Source: Cycas panzhihuaensis
Lineage: Eukaryota; Cycadophyta
Reading direction: 5' to 3'
Length of the DNA stretch: 64,000 nt
NCBI GenBank assembly: GCA_023213395.1
Contig: CM041465.1
Location: 187,123,741-187,187,740, forward strand
This document shows positions 48,881 through 59,605 of the stretch, in pieces. Each line of letters begins with the position of its first letter. Within the stretch, counting starts at the first letter, position 1. The notes under the pieces were generated by a model. The model did not search any database. It was not told the DNA's origin and was given only the letters and a program-made list of their open reading frames with translations. The position numbers and the translations under genes are program-made.

Positions 48881-49832
48881 GACGATCCCCTAAAAGGGAG
48901 GATTTCTGCCCCGAAACCAAATTTTTTTTTTCTGGTAGACCCCGTGGGGCCCACTAGGACCAGGGCTCCTTAATGCCCAGGTCCCCGCCTCTTTCTGGAT
49001 CTAATTCAGACTCTGAGAGGCCTCTGATTGCCCATAAGGGGTACTAAAATTCCACAAAAATTATAAAAAACCAATTAAATTCTAACTTCGAAATGGGTTG
49101 GGTTTAGTAACATCCACTCACTGGATCTGGTCTCGTTATTGCCATGTCATCCTGCCGATCCCGCTGGCCCTCTCTGATCTCTAATCCAACGGTTCGATCT
49201 CTCCTTGCGTGCCTCCAAAGTTGGGTGGAACTCCACTGCGTAAGGAAATGGCTCTGGTTTCGTACGAGAGCCGGTGAAAATGAATCAATTTTCCGTTCGA
49301 TTTCCTTATATAGGAGGGGGCCCCAATGGGTACTTCTTCCATTTTTGGCTCCGTGACAGCCATTAGGACCGTCCCATTTCCCTGATTGCCTTTGCCTTCT
49401 GGCCCTGTCGCCCATTGTGCTCTCTTGATACCCTTTTTGCGCCTTCTCACAGGTGCATTTATGGTGCCTCAATTTTGCACTTTTTTTCGGGCCCTTCCAT
49501 CTCGTTTTGCATGCCACTCCTGTGCATGCCCGAGTTTATACTCGTTTGGCTCGTTTTGTCACCCTGGACTCGTTTCCGTGGTCCTTTCTCGCTCTTGGGG
49601 TCCCCAAAGGGTATGCTCCCCCGTTCAGGGGCATGTTTCGATTTCTGAAGTAACCTTTTGGTGTCCCAGGAGGCATTTTTCCTCTGACCACTATCTGCCG
49701 GTGATCGGATTGCTTGCTTTCGCCCTGGGTAACCTCATTGCTAGGTCCTCCTACCCTTCACGGCCACCCTTCTGCTTGCCTCTCGAGTATTGCTTTCATT
49801 ATTTACTGACTACTAGGACTTTTGTGTCACCT
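48881..49832. other. TE-8 spacer between antisense gene and second RNase H
   Basis: Probably holds the promoters of the two divergent genes. The plus strand is open from 49386 into the RNase H frame, so the RNase H may have a longer, hydrophobic and cysteine-containing N-terminus that matches no family I know. The 137-codon minus frame 49104-49517 is not recognised. Confidence 0.4.
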
Positions 49833-50330
49833 ATGTCCATCTATATCTTTACTGACAGTGGAAGCCGCGGTAACCCTAGACCTTCTGTCACTGCATAGAT
49901 TCTCCACAGCCCTTCTGGACACGATTTCCTCTGCTCTGGGATCTTCCTCCTAGAGGCTACTAACAATGAAGCTGAATATACAGCTGTCATTGAAGCCCTT
50001 ACTGATGCCCTCCATCTTCATCACAGATCCATCGTTTTGCTTTGCGACTCTCAAGTTATGGTGTCTCATCTCACCCAGGTTTACCAGGTGCGATGCCCTC
50101 ACTTGAGGACTCTTGCTTCTGCTGCCAGATCTCTCCTGGCCCGCTTCTCTTCTATCGATATCTAGCATATCCCTTGGGCCCTCAACGCTAAGGCAGATAG
50201 TCTCGTTCACCTCATCCTTGAGTGGCACCTTCCTTTCCTTGCTGACCATCCCTTAGGCTTGTCCGGCCCTCCTGTCGCCCAATACCCAGGTCGTCTTACA
50301 CTTTGCTTTGCGACCCGTTCGCACTTCTGA
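49833..50330 (+). pseudogene. TE-8 second RNase H (archaeal/bacterial RVT_3 type)
   Basis: From the ATG at 49833: YIFTDSGSRGNPRPS, then LLEATNNEAEYTAVIEAL, RSIVLLCDSQVMVSHLTQVY and LNAKADSLVHL. These give D (49854), E (49974), D (50046) and D (50196), the full RNase H set. NNEAEY and the xxKADxL ending are typical of RVT_3 enzymes and differ from the gypsy-type domain at 44395. Two TAG stops (49896, 50164) sit at probable former CAG codons; the frame otherwise runs about 165 codons to TGA at 50328. It would remove RNA from RNA-DNA hybrids. It lies 3.75 kb after integrase, in pol orientation, so it needs its own or a spliced RNA. Confidence 0.88.
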
Positions 50331-50662
50331 AACCTGGCCGCTAATGAGGTAAAACTATGGCATCTACCCCTTGCTTACTCTTTACATGGTTATGCACATC
50401 TTTCTGTATCTTTTGTGGTGGGGGCAGCCCCCTCACCCTTTTTCCTTCCAGTCGGTTTCTAGGTGGCTCATAGGCAGCCCCTATGTTGTGTCCACTGCCG
50501 CTTTCGTATCCATGCGTTCCACCATGACACTCGCTGGCACCCTTGCCTACTATTATGATCTTGATTGATATATCTGTATACACATGTACTATTGACAGTT
50601 GTGTTGCCAACATTTGCCATCGTACCAAGCTTCTGAGCGGCGAGGCTCTGCCGCCGAGGCGG
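50331..50662 (+). other. TE-8 3' untranslated region
   Basis: No domain found. Ordinary purine tract is not seen before the LTR; instead there is GC-rich DNA that can fold (GCGGC and GCCGC at about 50639-50655) next to GCCGAGGCGG. Confidence 0.5.
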
Positions 50663-50909
50663 TGTTTCCGACTTCGGGAATGGATACGGAATTACTGACT
50701 CAAGTAAGTGCAGGTATGTTTCTCACCTTGTCATCGCGTTCTTTTGATGAGCATTTGTTTGCATGTCTGCATGCTTGTGGCCTTGTAGACGACTCTGCCT
50801 TTGTCTACACTTATTTTAACCTATGACGACTATAGCAGGGGCACACTTCCAGTAAGTGTGGCACCCTGGTGGCTACTCCACTTCCCGTATTCTACCCCCC
50901 TCGCTCTAA
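50663..50909 (+). repeat. TE-8 3' LTR, truncated
   Basis: Matches 36556-36803 with about 14 differences over 247 bp and then stops abruptly at CTCGCTCTAA, running into TE-7 integrase. The rest of the LTR, the right target duplication and about a dozen TE-7 codons are missing, so a deletion seems to have removed them. Confidence 0.85.
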
Positions 50910-51600
50910 CACCCATGTGTTTTTTATAAAGTCATCAATAAATGTGAGAAAATACTTGGCTCCTTCCAAGAAGGGAGTAGTCATTGGTCCACAAATATCT
51001 ATGTATACTAGTTGAAGGGAGGCAGATGCATGATGACTAAAATCTGGAAAGCTTTCTCTATGTTGTTTTCTAAGAAGGCATCCCTCACACAACTCTTTAT
51101 TAATACGAATAGGTGGTAAACCATTAACCATATCTAATCTTTTCATAAGAGCTAAACTATTGTAGTTAAGATGATTGAAATGTCGATGCCATAAATCACT
51201 ATCCATAGTAGTTGAGGTTCTAAGGGCATAGGTATCTGAAGGAGTGAGGGTAAGCTTAAATAAATGATCTTTAGTCATTATACCTCTAGCAATAATAACT
51301 TTATTTTTCTTTTTATCTTTGATGACACATTCACCATTGTCAAAAATCACCTTATAATCTTGTTCCATCATCTGTCCTATCAATAGTAAGTTTTTCCTTA
51401 AAGCAGGGATGTATATGACATCATTCAAGTATCTATATTCACTAATATCAGTCAACAAGGCAATGCTACCTTTCCCAATTGATTCGTGAGAAGTATTATC
51501 TTCAAACATGATTGACCCTTTTCTATTTTTATCCAAAGTTTGAAATAAATATTCTTTATGGGTCATGTGGGTTGAGCAATCTGAATCAATATACTAACTA
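50910..51600 (-). pseudogene. TE-7 protease end and integrase, 5' half
   Basis: 224 open codons with one long frame. It holds the protease active site as DSDCSTHMTHKEYLF near 51575 (family DSGASxHM), SEYRYLNDVIYIPALRKNLL, the pre-integrase motif DLWHRHFNHLNYNSLALM with its histidines and CEGCLLRKQ with its cysteines, and the integrase start LVYIDICGPM and YFLTFIDDFIKNTWV with the first aspartate of the triad. It stops at the TE-8 junction after NTWV. Confidence 0.93.
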
Positions 51601-52784
51601 TCATTCTCTTCTTCCTTAGTAGAAAAACTAGATAGAAATAACTTATTATTAATTTTTGATTCCGATGAATTTAACGCATGTCCTTTAGGGGGTGGTCCAT
51701 ATTTTGAAAAATATTTATCTTCAATGTGACTATTTTTATGATAATAAGTACAATATAATTGATCTCTTTTTCTATAATTAAGGCTTTGACTCCTTGGGTG
51801 AGAACGATTAATATTAGAAGACCTCCCCCTTTCCTCATAGAATTGAGGAGGATTATTTCTTGGTTGGTTATCACGATACTTCTGAGTTGATCTTCAAGGT
51901 TGAGAATTCCCATGACAATGTGGACAATAAGGATGATTCTCAACTTGTCTTATTTGGATGGAATTTCTTTGAGTGTTAGGATTTCTTGGAGGGTTTTCAT
52001 GTTGTTGGGGTCCTCTGTGTCTGTTTTGGTGACGGGCTTGATATCATGGAGGATCTTGTCTAGGTTTGTTTTTAGGATTTCCATCTTTCCTCTTTATATA
52101 GGATTCCTTTTGTTTTGAGGTTCTTACTTGAGAGTTAGATTGAATGTGGGCCTTTGTAGTAAAGACATGTTCTAAAGTTTCATTTATATTTTGTTGCTCT
52201 TCGATAGACATGAGCATAGCACTAAGTTGTTCTACTTTAAGGGTACTTAGATCTTTTGATACGCTAATACTAGTAGTTACCATTTCAAAATATCTTACAG
52301 CTCCTATATGTCTAATGATTCTTTTAACTACCCTTTGTTCGATTAAGGTAGTCCCAAGTGACCTTATTTAGTTAACGATATCTTAGACTTTGGTCATGAA
52401 TTCAGTTACTGATTTATGAGGCATCATACGTAAATTGTTGAACTTACTTCTCAAGTTTTGTAATTTAGAGGAGGAGGCTCCTTCATATATAAGTTGTAAA
52501 GTGTCCTAAGCCTCTTTGGACTTAACAGATTCACTGACTCATAGAAATACATGATCTTCTAATGCGTAAAAGATAAGAGCTAATGCTTCATTATCCTTTT
52601 TGACATTTTCTTTGTATGTAACTTTTTCTGCATCGGTTGGATTTAATCCCAATTCATTGTAACCAGTTCTCACTATATCCCATATGTCGTTTGCTATGAG
52701 GATGGGCCTCATCATCTTACTCCAGTTAAGGAAATTATTTCCATCAAATTTTGGGATAATCATGTTTCTAAAACTAGATATCAT
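51600..52784 (-). pseudogene. TE-7 gag
   Basis: Starts at the ATG 52784 with MISSFRNMIIPKFDGNNFLN, then RPILIANDIWDIVRTGY, VKKDNEALALIFYALEDHVF, MMPHKSVTEFMTKV and EQRVVKRIIRHIG, the standard UBN2-type copia Gag. A glutamine/arginine/asparagine-rich tail carries two knuckle-like segments, YCPHCHGNS and LYCTYYHKNSHIEDKYF. A few stops (for example at about 52540, 52385 and 52055) interrupt. Related to the TE-6 Gag remnant at 58997. Confidence 0.92.
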
Positions 52785-55700
52785 TTTGAACTAAAGTTGT
52801 ATTAAAAAAATGTGATAAATGGAATATCAGAAGGTTAAATATGAATATTAAAAAATATTTGAATGTAAAAATTTTAAAAAAGGATTAAATATAAAATTTA
52901 TTTCTAAATATATCCTAAAGTTTTCCCAAAGTTTTCAATAAGTGAACTAGGACCTATTGAGGCTACTAAGCTCTAAGTTTAAGTTTCTCCTAGGGCAACC
53001 TTCGGTTGCTATTTTGTCTAGTGATGCCTACCTACATATGGTAAAATAGGGACCTAATATACCAGTACATGAGCACTAGGCTCTATATACCTCACTACAC
53101 GGGCTGCTAAGAAAGCTTTTACACCCCCCTAAATTGTTGGTCCATCTACGCCAGACTTATGCCTAGCGACAAATCTAGTGGTGAAGGTTCTCAAACTAAG
53201 GCACTCACCCTTTCCAGGTCTAGCCTTGGTATCCAAACATTATGAAATGAATAGGTTCTACACCTCAGCCTGCCACCAATTATACCTGATAGCTAATGGT
53301 TATCCTCATCCAATATGAGTAGGCCAATTAGCATATGCGGGGTGGTAACTTTAGGGGTCATAACCGTTTCCCTTGTAAGTCTGGAAAAATAGTGTGGTTC
53401 AATTTAGAATTATCTTGTTTAATATGAAAATTAAACTAATCAGCAATGTGGTCTTGCTTAGAAAAAAAAGTTTCTTTGATATAATAAAAAAAAACTAGAA
53501 AGTAAAATATTATGCTCTAAGCAAGATAAAATAAATAATAAACGTTTGAAAGAAATAAAATCTCCTTTTTAAAAAAAAATATATATAATACACTTCAAAT
53601 GGATGAAATATGCATTTGAAAATAGAATAAATTAAATGCAATTTTTATAAGTTTAAGAAAAAGATGATATTTTTTAATGATAATGAATAAAAAATAAAAA
53701 AACTTTTAATAAATGTATGCTTTTCAAATAAATGACACACTTATGATATAAAATTTTAAATACACTTTTGAAGTATAATGATAAATAAGGAAACTTTAAT
53801 AATTATGCATTTAAAGTAAACTTTAAAATATGAATATAACAAAGATCGTTTTCACTTATACAAGGCTGAAATGAACTTTTGATAATGAAATATAAAGAGT
53901 TTTCAACTTTTAATTTCTCAAATAAGTAAATATAAATATTTAATGTAAGAAAAAATGACTTTTCTTTTTAGTATAAAAAAAAACTTTGCTTTTAAGGAAG
54001 ATATATACAGCTAAAAAATGAAATATATGTATGTATATTTTTAGTTGCTTTATGAATAATTTCTGTTACTAAATAATTTAAAATTTCTTATATGAAGGTC
54101 AAGTAGAAACCTTGAACATATATTATGAACAACCAATGAGAAATAAAATAGAATTTTCTTAAAAAAGTTTGAAGGGCAAGCCTATTATTATGTACTTGTA
54201 TGCTCAAGTTTGACAACTTGAAAACTATACTAAACAACGTCAGAATAACTTGAAATTGTACCAATATGTAGATTAATAAAATGTGAATCCAATAGAACTG
54301 GCTGTTTTGAAAATGGGTTCTAATAAGTAAAGATTTGAATGATTCAATGGTACATACCTCCTTTTGAGGCCTAATAGGAGTATGAAGCTTAAAATTGTAT
54401 AAAATTGCTAATAAAACTTCTAGAAAGTATTGAAAAATGATCAAATATATCTTATAAAACTACTAAGTATATTTTTGGTTGAAAAATTTTATATGAAAAG
54501 ATGGGAAAAATGATAGATTAAGGCTATTAAGTAGTCAAATTTTAATGGATTTGAAAATAAGTAAAAACACCTTAAAAGATATAAAAAACTATGTCAGTTC
54601 GAAGGGGAATGAGTCATCTTCCCAATGAAACTAACGGAACTGAATTTGGATGTCAAACATAAAAGTTATAGTAAAAATAGTAACAAGTACCTTTATGTAA
54701 AAAATGTTAAAAAAATGCTAAAAACTACTAAAATGTCAATTTCAACGATTAAAATAATGGTTAAAATAAATTCTAAAAAATAAAATAAAATATAGGTAAT
54801 GAATTTTTTTGAATGTAGATCAATGTAGAATAAATTTGGGCAGAAAATAGTTTTCTGGTAATAAAATACAATCAGTTCAAAAAGCGATTTTGTAAAAAGT
54901 TGAAAAAATGTTGAAAAAAGGGTTGATTGATTTTAAATCGACTAAAACGGGGTCAAATTAGCACCAAATTGGTCATATGACTAGTCAAAATTGATCTACA
55001 AAAAAATTATGATCCAATGAGACTCGTTTCGTCTAAAACTAACGAGTCAATGAGGAGTTATGGAAAAAAAGCACAAATAACTCTGTAAAAAATAAAAATT
55101 AAAAAAATAAAAGAAAAAAAAGGTTTTATATTTTTGTTAGCCCCTTTGCAATGGCTAATGGTCACGTAGAAATGATCTTATGACTAGGGGCTACTATCAA
55201 AAGGGGCTATATCCTTTAAGTGGCTGGATTTCAAAAAAATATACAAGTTTCTTAATTTTTTTTTATAAACTTTATAAACATAAAAATTAATCGTTACAAT
55301 GTGAAATCGGCTAACGGCGACAAATAGTCGAAAATCAAATTGAAAAAACTAATCGAAACAAATTTTGATGAGCCAACCAAGTCACTTTTATAAAAGTGCA
55401 CAAATATATATATAATTATGTGTCAGAAAAAAAGAAAAAAGAATAAAATAAAAGAAGACGAATGTGGGTTACTAAGACGGAGCTAGACAAATTCCAATGA
55501 ACCTGTGTGGACCAAAATCTAGATATTAATTATTTATTTGTTTAGTTTAAAAGGGAAAAAAGATGAAAACGAGTAGGATAATGCCCAATATATATATAAT
55601 TTTTTAAAAAATAAAACACAAAAAAATGGGAAGAAGGGAAAAACCAACGATAGCAGTGCCAAAACTAGAAAATCCACAGAAATATATGTGCAAATTATAA

Positions 55701-55790
55701 TTTATATAAGATGGATATAGGATTAATTATACTTGACAGGTAATGAAGGGGTACAAATCATTCCAACAATTTCTTTTTATGTCGTTTGAC
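52785..55790 (-). other. TE-7 leader, left part
   Basis: AT-rich, without genes. From about 53850 to 55070 it is homologous, in opposite orientation, to the TE-6 leader at 57800-58950, showing that TE-7 and TE-6 share an ancestral leader. The 118-codon minus frame at 54088-54444 falls in this area and looks like chance in AT-rich DNA. Confidence 0.6.
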
Positions 55791-56619
55791 CTTACAACCA
55801 ACTGAGTAAGTCACGGTGATCTGCTCGTTTCACTACTGTAGGATTTTAAATCCAGCTGATTATACACGCCTACTGGATTCCTCTGTGGCTATATATTATG
55901 GAGTCATTCTATATGTGCATTTGCATACAATAGGATGCCAAGAGCTTCGTGTTAGCATGCCAAGAGCTCCGTCTTTCATCCACTGCTCTAGGAGGTGTAC
56001 CGTAGAGTTTCACTCAAGATAGCCAACCTCCGATAGAAGATAATATGGAAGCAAATCAAAACAGAAGATAATACAGAGTAGAGATTTTTAAATACTCTCT
56101 TGATTTCACTGCATTTAAGCGGGCACAAACTGTTGCCTTGTTCGAGTAGGAGGAGCTGCAAAGGTGCTATAAAAGCATGGAAGAATGTGTGGTAGATCTA
56201 TTGATTCCGGTAATATCCTCTACTCGAATATTTGGCCGAGATTCCAAGTCCCCACCGAGCCCTGTAACCATGACGAAATCCTCCAAAATAGGGCAAGAAC
56301 GGCTGTGAAGAGAATAGGGGAAAGAATGGAGGGGTGGCGAGGTGCTTCAGTTATTAAATGTTATTCATTAAGATTGAGGAAAGTCCATGGGCCAAGGTAT
56401 ATGCAGAAATTACAAACCCGAAAGGGTAGACCTTTGTCTATTAGACTACTGGTGTCCCCCAAATATTTGGGGGCGGGCTGAGACGTGCATGGAGCCTTTG
56501 TCCAGATCTCAGCGAAGCAACTGACTAAACTTATAGTGATGCACCTACTGCTTAGAATGACCAATTTGATGTTGCCCAATTTGCTTAGAACGACTGTTGA
56601 AGGAGATGGAATGGCTCTC

Positions 56620-56726
56620 ACGGATGACGATAGAAGAACGGCTGGGAGAGACTGGCTACCACGGTAATGATAGAAGAATGGCTAGGAGAGAATGGATCCT
56701 ACGGTAATGATAGAAGAATGACTCCT
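56620..56726 (+). repeat. 40-bp tandem repeat
   Basis: Two and a half units with a 40-base period, at 56620, 56661 and 56701, sharing ACGGTAATGATAGAAGAATG and GAGAATGG-type parts. It lies in the TE-7 leader cargo. Confidence 0.85.
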
Positions 56727-57152
56727 ACAGTAGTAACACCAATAGCCAATGGAAGATAGACAAGCTTTAGTCTATAGATGTAGAGTTAGAGGAGAAGCTT
56801 GCAAAGAGACAACAAACTTTTGGAAAATAATCTAGAGAGTTGGATGAGGAGATCAACGTGCTCATAGACCATAGACTTACATCAACAGAGAAAAAAAAAA
56901 GAATAGTGACAAAGGCTGTGAGAGAAAATTCCAATGGTCATAAATAATTAAAATATAATGTGGCCAAAGATTTCAAAATGAATACCCAATACTCAAATTG
57001 AAGAACAGACAAATAGATTCAAAGACATAAATAGTAAATCTAAAGAAACACCTTATAGAATAACAACCAAATAAAAAATGGTCCTTTGAATATATTGACG
57101 AAGATATATTAAATAAATAACAAAATATATGTTTGTATTTAAAAAAAATATG

Positions 57153-57212
57153 AAGAACCTGGTAAACTCATTTGCAATGCTAAAGAACCTGGTAAACTAG
57201 TTTGCAATACTG
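57153..57212 (+). repeat. 30-bp tandem duplication
   Basis: AAGAACCTGGTAAACT is repeated with a 30-base period (57153 and 57183), the unit ending TTTGCAAT. Two copies, in the TE-7 leader just upstream of the primer site region. Confidence 0.9.
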
Positions 57213-57373
57213 GCTTCAAAGCGTGACAACGTCTTGTACAATGGACAAAACTCCAAACTGTTTTCTCCAATGAGTAGGTGTGCTTGCCAGGATCTCAACC
57301 AGTAGTTATATGCAGGTGTTTCGCTGAATATATGAGAAGCTAAATCGAATATTGAGCAAAATATCAACACTAA

Positions 57374-57388
57374 CCTGTTTTGATACCA
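57374..57388 (-). promoter_or_regulatory. TE-7 primer binding site
   Basis: On the minus strand TGGTATCAAAACAGG, two bases after the LTR. The first eight bases match the initiator tRNA-Met site and the rest is changed or belongs to a different methionine tRNA. Confidence 0.8.
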
Positions 57389-57390
57389 AA

Positions 57391-57740
57391 TGATGGAGCT
57401 GGAGGAGCAGAGCAGGACTTTAGAATGAGAGCATTTTGAGTATAATGGTGATTTCTGATAGTTGGCGGTGTTGAGAAAAATACCTGCGAGGTATTCCCGT
57501 CCCTTAAATAATGAATTTTAGGGAAGCATCGAGTGCCATCACTCTAGTTGCATATTAACCAATGTAAATTTAAAATATATTAAAAAATTAACAATAATAA
57601 ATGAAATACGTACCTCAAGAAAGTGGTGTTAGGTCCAGGCGGCTATTAAGTGGCTCAAGGTGTCCTAGGGGCCCTTAAAGGTGGCTTTGAGGAGCCCTAA
57701 GCACTCAGGTGCACTTACCACATTACGATTATTCCCAACA
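57391..57740 (-). repeat. TE-7 5' LTR
   Basis: 350 bp; in element orientation TGTTGGGAATAATCG at the start and CTCCATCA at the end. Both TG and CA are intact here while the 3' LTR has TA at both. Flanked on the right by the target duplication ATTTC. Confidence 0.95.
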
Positions 57741-57745
57741 ATTTC

Positions 57746-58980
57746 TAAAGATGCCAACATAAAGATTATAATTTGTTCCTTTTATTTTTTTTATTTTTTC
57801 ATTTCACATAGGGTACCTAGCAAATTTTTAGCATAACTTTTAACTAGGTCATTAATTTCTGACGAAACCTATCCTATTGCATCTAAAATTTTATGAGGTA
57901 TAATTTCAACTGATCATATGCTATATTTGGAATTGACTTGACTTGCTTTCAATCAGTTTAAAGTCATTCATTCGTTTTCAAAGCCATTTTGAACTAATTT
58001 CACAAAATTACTTTTTTATCACATTATATTTTAATACCAAGAGATTATTTTCTACCTAGATTTACTCTACAGTTATCTATTATTAGTAAACTTTATCACC
58101 ATCTATTCATTCTATTTTTTAGGATTTATTTTAATCATTATTTTAATTGGTTAAAGTGACACTTTAGTATTGTTTAAATACTTTCGCATAAAAGTACTTG
58201 CTACTATTTCTATTATAACTTTTATGTTTTATATCAAAATTCAGATCCGTTAGTTTCATTGTGAAGCTGACTCACTCCTCTTCGAACTGATGCTATTTTT
58301 TATAAGTTTTTAAGTGTTCTTGTGGATTTTAAAATCCATCAAAGTTAAGGTACATAATAGCCTCCAATTTGTCATTATTGCATATATTATTTTTCAAAAA
58401 TTTTCAACTAAAAAGTATACGAAGTAGCTCTGTAAACTATAATTGATCATTTTATAGCATTCTATAAGTTTTTACTAGCATTTTTATAATATTTTGAACT
58501 TCAGGCTCCTATTAAGCCTAAAAAAGATGACTATATTTTTGGTTCATTAAAATATTGACTTGTAGGAACCTGTTTTCAAAACGGCCAGTTCCATTGAATG
58601 GTTTTTTTATTGATCTTTACATTGGTATAATTTCACTTTATTCTAACATTGTTTAGTACAGCTTTGAAGCTACTAAACTTGAGTATTCAATATATCCTAA
58701 TAGGCTTTCACTTACTTCTTACACTTATAATAGTTGCATTTACTTGATATACTTTCCAAATGCATCTTTCTTTTTTTTAAAGGGCATTACATTTCTTTCA
58801 AAGAGTATATTTGACATCATATAAGTTTATTCCTTTATTGAGTTTTTTAACTTGGTAAAATCATATTCCTTTTTATGTACTAAAGTTTTCTGTAAAATGG
58901 TATTAATTTTAATAAAGTATAATTTCCTATATTTGATGGCCATAATTTTTCACAATGGCATCAAACATGTAAAATTATTT
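57746..58980 (+). other. TE-6 leader, right piece
   Basis: AT-rich, no genes. It is the second arm of the inverted repeat with the TE-7 leader and leads directly into the TE-6 gag remnant. Confidence 0.6.
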
Positions 58981-58984
58981 TATT

Positions 58985-59480
58985 ACACATGATCTTTTGA
59001 GTTACCTCCAAGATGAATATGATGTTACTATTAAGGAAAATATTAAAAAAGATAATGAAGCCTTAGCTATATTATTTTGCACTATAGATGATAATGTATT
59101 TTTTAGAGTTTGTAAATTCACAACTTCCAAATCCGTATGGGACATCCTAATTTCTATTTATGGGGGAGATACCCTCAATGAATTTAACATTAATATTATT
59201 GAGTTTATGAGACATGTGATAGAATAAGTGGATTGTAATGAAAAGACCAAGGAAGACTCAAGTCAAATGCATGATCATCTTATTGCACAAGAACCCAATC
59301 CTCCATTTAAAGGGGAGAAATATGATGATATGATAGTTGCTCATAACACAAAGACTTCAGAAGATAAAGTTAAAGTTCCAAAAGTTAAAGTCAAAGTTGT
59401 AGCCATAACTCTACATTCAAATCAAGCTACATTTACTTACAGTTTTTTTACACCACTCAATGGTAAAAAGATACATTGTT
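58985..59480 (+). pseudogene. TE-6 gag remnant
   Basis: Open from 58997 as LQDEYDVTIKENIKKDNEAL, then ILFCTIDDNVFFRVCKFTTS and SVWDILISIYGGD, matching the TE-7 Gag (VTYKENVKKDNEALALIF) but without its N-terminal part. After a stop at 59225 a second frame to 59480 is lysine/valine-rich (DKVKVPKVKVKV) and has no pol motif. The polypurine tract AAAGGGGAGAA at 59595-59605 follows, so protease to RNase H were deleted. Confidence 0.85.
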
Positions 59481-59605
59481 AAAAGGATGAGAAGAGTTGA
59501 TAATAATCAAGCTACAAAATAGATCTTCAAAGTTTTCTTCAAGTTTAAATTTCATAAGTTTAAAGAGTAGACAAAGTTGTTTGTGATGACCATTAAAGGG
59601 GAGAA

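Larger units (their letters stand above)
36556..50909 (+). mobile_element. TE-8: Ty3/gypsy element (Tat-like) with extra genes
   Basis: About 14.4 kb of GC-richer DNA inside the TE-7 integrase gene. Layout: 5' LTR, primer site (39283), gag, protease, reverse transcriptase, RNase H, integrase (to 46083), an antisense plant-mobile-domain-like gene, a second RNase H, and a truncated 3' LTR. The C-H-H-C type Gag knuckle, the second RNase H and the long 3' region fit the Tat lineage (relatives of Ogre), but the second RNase H is placed unusually. The two LTR pieces agree at about 94 per cent by eye over 247 bp, making it the youngest element here. All main frames carry a few stops or shifts. Confidence 0.9.
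55791..57373 (+). other. TE-7 leader cargo, possibly captured host DNA
   Basis: Richer in GC and in intact CAG/CG than its flanks, with open frames on the plus strand, antisense to TE-7: 55816-56022, 56185-56481 (98 codons, basic C-terminal half) and a lysine/glutamate-rich reading at about 56775-56950 with VELEEKLAKRQQTFGK and SRELDEEINVLIDHRL, which would form a coiled coil. No family could be assigned; a distant likeness to the coiled coil of plant XH/XS proteins is too weak to use. Probably pieces of one or more host genes. Confidence 0.4.
33859..57740 (-). mobile_element. TE-7: minus-strand Ty1/copia element, split by TE-8
   Basis: LTRs of 350 bp each at 33859-34208 and 57391-57740, target duplication ATTTC exact at 33854-33858 and 57741-57745. 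The primer site and gag lie on the right, RNase H and the polypurine tract on the left. Removing TE-8 leaves about 9.5 kb. Gag, protease, integrase, reverse transcriptase and RNase H are well readable with few stops, so TE-7 is younger than TE-5. The leader (52785-57373) is unusually long and seems to carry foreign sequence. Confidence 0.95.
53850..58950. repeat. Inverted repeat, arms over 1 kb (53850-55070 and 57800-58950)
   Basis: The plus strand of the first arm matches the reverse complement of the second over many blocks, for example the GTCAGTTCGAAGGGGAATGA region at 54593 against 58290 and the AAAACATAAAAGTTATA region near 54660 against 58220. It arose because TE-7 jumped into its relative TE-6 in reverse. 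The spacer is about 2.7 kb and includes the TE-7 primer site and 5' LTR. Confidence 0.85.

Noticed and set aside
36556-50909. Horizontal transfer as cause of the GC-rich island
   Set aside because: The island coincides with a young LTR element; slower decay and its own base composition explain the contrast.
56775-56950. Fragment of an XH/XS (FDM/IDN2-like) RNA-directed DNA methylation protein
   Set aside because: Only a general coiled-coil resemblance; no XH or XS domain residues could be seen.
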